A stretch of DNA of 64,000 nucleotides. Origin: Maribacter flavus (lineage in GTDB: Bacteria; Bacteroidota; Bacteroidia; Flavobacteriales; Flavobacteriaceae). Shown piece by piece: positions 61,346-64,000 of the stretch (position 1 is the first letter of the stretch; each line of letters begins with the position of its first letter). The stretch covers positions 124,001-188,000 of the forward strand of contig NZ_VUOE01000002.1 in NCBI RefSeq assembly GCF_008386635.1, given 5' to 3'. A model generated the notes under the pieces. It did no database searches. It saw only the letters and a program-made list of their open reading frames with translations, and was not told the DNA's origin. The position numbers were made by a program, and so were the translations under genes.

Positions 61346-62965
61346 GTGAAAAAAGTTGGATTCGTTTATTCTACAGATGCACCAATGTACAATTGGCAGC
61401 AGCGATTTGTCAAGAGTGTCGTGGAAAACCAAAACTTTGAAACGGTGTTTCTTTACTTGGACCAAGCTTTCAAACGAGAAACCGCACCAAATTCCACTAT
61501 AAATTCGCTCGCCGGAACGCTTTTAAATCTTCATTTGGTTTTCGAAAAAAAACTCTTGAACACCATGCAACCAATATCGGTTACATCGGATTTTTTAAAA
61601 AGTACCTATCCTTCTATTACAACCATCAATGTAGCCTCCTTAAGGAAAGATGGTCCTAAAAACCCTGATTTTGAGGTTATCGTAAACCTAACCGATGTTT
61701 TGCTATCGGAAGAAGATATTGATGCATCCAAAAACGGCGTATGGAATATACTATTTTCCGATGCCGAACAAAATAGACGCGGTCCCATCGGGTTTTGGGA
61801 GGTTTTGGAGGGCGATTCGGGTATCGGGGCAACTTTATGTACCATTGCGGACAACAACCAAGATCGTTGTAACATACGAAGTACGTGCTATTTTAACCGG
61901 GCATGGTCCATGTCCGAAACATCTAGAACGGTAACAGAGGGTGCCGTTTCCATGGTGTTGAAGGAATTAAATGCCCTGTCTGATGACAATCGGACTATTT
62001 CCTTAAAACCCGATTCCCAACTTCCAAATATGAAATATCCAGGATTTTCGGATGTTTTTAGGTATATGGGTAGATTTTATTATGGATTAGGGGCCAAGGC
62101 ATTAGAGAAATTGGGGAATGCTTTTTTTGGAATACGGCCGGAAAAATGGTCACTTTTTTTAGGTTATGGCGATTTTGAAACCGCTTCGTTGGACAAATTT
62201 AAGTCGGTCCCAATGCCCAAGGACGAATTCTGGGCCGATCCCTTTCTATTTGAACACGAAGGGAGGGATTATGTGTTTTTTGAAAACTATTCCTATCATA
62301 CAAAAAGAGGAAAAATTTCGTGTGGAATTTTGGAAGACAATACCTTGAAGCACATCAAAGATGTAATGGTAATGGATTATCACCTTTCCTTTCCTTTTAT
62401 ATTCAGGGAAGGAGAGGATATTTTTTTGATGCCGGAAACCTCGGCGAATAAAAGGTTGGAGCTTTACAGGGCTGTCGATTTTCCCATTTCTTGGGAACTA
62501 TACAGCACCGCTTTTGAAGGGGAACTTGTGGCCGACCCACTTTTTTACAAAGATGCCGACAATCAACGGTGGCTCTTCATTAATAAACAGGCGGACGGGG
62601 CGTCACCCATGAACAGTGAACTATTCATCTATCGGGTAGATTCACTACATCTGAAGGAGTTGGTTCCCCATCGCCAAAACCCGGTAATTATTGATGCCCG
62701 TGTAGCGCGCAACGGGGGTGGTATTTTCAAAAAGGGCAATGTACCCTTTAGACCTTCACAAAGAAATGAGGATGGGATTTATGGTAGGGCACTGAATATC
62801 AATCAAATCAAAAAGTTGAGCTTAGAGGAATATGAAGAAGCGGTGACGGCAGTTTACCATCCAACTTTTGACAAAGGCCTTATGGCCATGCACCATCTAC
62901 ATCAAACCAAAAAAGCCTTTGTTTTTGATGCAGCCTACCGTAATTCATTAAAAATGAAATCCTAA
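61346..62965 (+). CDS. GINT1-like beta-propeller glycosyltransferase-locus protein
   Basis: 539 residues from a GTG at 61346 (TTG at 61343 also possible). The N-terminal third is alpha/beta, starting KKVGFVYSTDAP, and looks like a formyltransferase- or GT-like domain with unclear motifs. The C-terminal half is a five-blade propeller-like region with DEFWADPFLFEHEGRDYVFFENY (in part), HLSFPFIFREGEDIFLMPE and LVADPLFYKDADNQRWLFIN, as in the N-terminal domain of plant glucosamine inositolphosphorylceramide transferase 1. The closing GRALNINQIKKLSLEEYEE fits. The role in the locus is unknown; sugar transfer or binding is a guess. Last gene of the locus. Confidence 0.7.
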   Translation: MKKVGFVYSTDAPMYNWQQRFVKSVVENQNFETVFLYLDQAFKRETAPNSTINSLAGTLLNLHLVFEKKLLNTMQPISVTSDFLKSTYPSITTINVASLRKDGPKNPDFEVIVNLTDVLLSEEDIDASKNGVWNILFSDAEQNRRGPIGFWEVLEGDSGIGATLCTIADNNQDRCNIRSTCYFNRAWSMSETSRTVTEGAVSMVLKELNALSDDNRTISLKPDSQLPNMKYPGFSDVFRYMGRFYYGLGAKALEKLGNAFFGIRPEKWSLFLGYGDFETASLDKFKSVPMPKDEFWADPFLFEHEGRDYVFFENYSYHTKRGKISCGILEDNTLKHIKDVMVMDYHLSFPFIFREGEDIFLMPETSANKRLELYRAVDFPISWELYSTAFEGELVADPLFYKDADNQRWLFINKQADGASPMNSELFIYRVDSLHLKELVPHRQNPVIIDARVARNGGGIFKKGNVPFRPSQRNEDGIYGRALNINQIKKLSLEEYEEAVTAVYHPTFDKGLMAMHHLHQTKKAFVFDAAYRNSLKMKS

Positions 62966-62973
62966 GGCAATGA

Positions 62974-63828
62974 TTATTGGGGCAATCCGCTCCAAATCTC
63001 AACATCGTCTATCCACTGATGCATTGGGTGGGTATTTCCATAAACTTGGGTAAGTATGATAAAATCCAAATTGTCGCCTCTGTTGGTAGTAGCACCGTAA
63101 TGCTCCGCTACCAAGTTTCCGTTCACCCGCATGGAAGCATAACCATCTGAATCTTCGCTCCATTTTAAATAGTACTCCACTTTGAACCATTCTTCCCTAG
63201 GTATGGGCACTTGATAGTTCCTTTCTTGCCATATTGGTTCAGCTGGATTTGTATCCCCTTGAAACAGCCAGTGGGCTGTTCCGTTGTCATCCGTGGTGAT
63301 AAACGCGATCATACGGAAACCATCTGTGCTGCTTGTATTGTATTTTTTTGTCTTATACTCCCAAATGGCGCGCCAATTATCGGGACCATTTAATGAGGTA
63401 TCATCGATTTTCATCCAATAGCTCATGTAAAGTTCTGTTGGATTTTCCAGAACATTATTTATTTGATACGGTGTTTGGGTTACACCAATGTCATAATTGA
63501 CACGTTGAAAGAGGGTAGTGGTCTGGTTACCGTCTACACCTACCACAGTATCCATAAAGTTCTGAATGGCAGGACCACCATCATCCTCAATTCTATGGAT
63601 ACCGGCAAAATTCGATCCCAGGATATTGATAGGCCAGGTAAATCCTGTTTCATCATCCTTGCCCCTTATGACTTGATAACCCTCCTTTACTTCATCCACA
63701 TAGGTATTCGCCTCAAAACCGGAACGGAACAATAATTGCGGTGTGGATGGAAGTGAATCGGTACCTCCATCCTTATTGCAGGAGGCGACCAGTAGCAAGG
63801 CCAAAATATATGGCACTAATGTTTTCAT
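62974..63828 (-). CDS. Lipoprotein with polysaccharide-lyase/lectin-like fold
   Basis: 284 residues. Lipobox LLVASC at ~residues 12-17, then a short linker. The rest looks like a concanavalin-type beta jelly roll: LLFRSGFEANTYV at the start, LYMSYWMKIDD, WRAIWEYKTKKYN, EEWFKVEYYLKWSEDSDGYASMRVNG and the closing HQWIDDVEIWSG. These patterns occur in lyase families and LamG/lectin-type proteins; I could not identify a catalytic pair with confidence. It converges on the polysaccharide locus with an 8-bp gap, so it could bind or process the product. Confidence 0.72.
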   Translation of the reverse strand: MKTLVPYILALLLVASCNKDGGTDSLPSTPQLLFRSGFEANTYVDEVKEGYQVIRGKDDETGFTWPINILGSNFAGIHRIEDDGGPAIQNFMDTVVGVDGNQTTTLFQRVNYDIGVTQTPYQINNVLENPTELYMSYWMKIDDTSLNGPDNWRAIWEYKTKKYNTSSTDGFRMIAFITTDDNGTAHWLFQGDTNPAEPIWQERNYQVPIPREEWFKVEYYLKWSEDSDGYASMRVNGNLVAEHYGATTNRGDNLDFIILTQVYGNTHPMHQWIDDVEIWSGLPQ

Positions 63829-63882
63829 AATGGGCTATAGAATACTCCAACATCAACGACATCGGAGCGTAACAATTTTTTT

Positions 63883-63890
63883 CAAATATA
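63883..63890 (-). promoter_or_regulatory. -7 box of the lectin/lyase-like lipoprotein gene
   Basis: CAAATATA on the plus strand reads TATATTTG on the minus strand, matching TAnnTTTG. It is 55 bp upstream of the ATG at 63828. A TTG 22 bp further upstream is a possible -33 element. Confidence 0.5.
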
Positions 63891-64000
63891 AATAATATCA
63901 ACAACCTAAAATCAATCGTTTCTTTTTGATTGCCTATATATCCGTCAAATGACCTTTTAGCCTGACTCGCAATTTATATTAGGGATTAGGGGGTAGGGAC

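Overview
The window looks like chromosomal DNA of a marine flavobacterium (Bacteroidota, Flavobacteriaceae, Zobellia/Maribacter-like). The evidence is secreted giants ending in type IX secretion (T9SS) type A sorting domains, SprB-like and HYR modules, Bacteroidota-type promoter boxes (TAnnTTTG), few Shine-Dalgarno sites, and family-typical small proteins (DUF3822, DUF4126, TMEM220). The genus is inference. The window opens inside an RNase Z gene; the last gene on the right is complete.

Region 1 (1-22650) is mostly housekeeping: rnz (3' part), a lipoprotein, pdxH, sixA-like, ppk1 and convergent miaE. A complete six-gene ebo cluster (eboA-F, 5119-11528) follows, with a TMEM220-family gene appended. 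Next come dnaX (minus strand), the RNase P RNA gene rnpB with a recognisable promoter and T-run terminator, and a minus-strand block (DUF2914 membrane protein, rsmD, DUF3822, an anchored protein). The plus strand then carries a RecD-like helicase, a DUF4126 protein, and the Kdo-related set kdsB - HAD hydrolase - kdnB-like dehydrogenase - PlsC-type acyltransferase, closed by a hairpin terminator.

Region 2 (22907-41774) is an accessory surface-protein region. It holds a Tat-exported intradiol-dioxygenase-like protein, a tail-collar (MdpB-like) protein and two mosaic T9SS giants of 1783 and 3896 residues. The giants share a ~0.9 kb near-identical stretch of SprB-like modules, which suggests recent gene conversion or duplication. 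One has nine 27-residue repeats; the other has three BspA/DUF285-like blocks and an unusually GC-rich module. Between them lie a 54-codon fossil of the 3' end of a plsC paralogue and a perfect 28-bp palindrome.

Region 3 (42183-62965) is a 16-gene Wzx/Wzy-type polysaccharide locus, all on the plus strand. It encodes a WecA/MraY-like initiating transferase, flippase, polymerase/ligase, a GT4 glycosyltransferase, two paralogous NodB-like deacetylases around a formyltransferase-like gene, an alpha/alpha-toroid protein, an AsnB-type amidotransferase, a WecG/TagA transferase, two FemAB-like proteins, a DUF3473-type deacetylase, WecB, a Wzc-type tyrosine kinase and a GINT1-like propeller protein. 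Several of these types are known from exosortase (XrtA/PEP-CTERM) EPS loci, but no exosortase is seen here. A convergent lipoprotein with a polysaccharide-lyase/lectin-like look ends the window.
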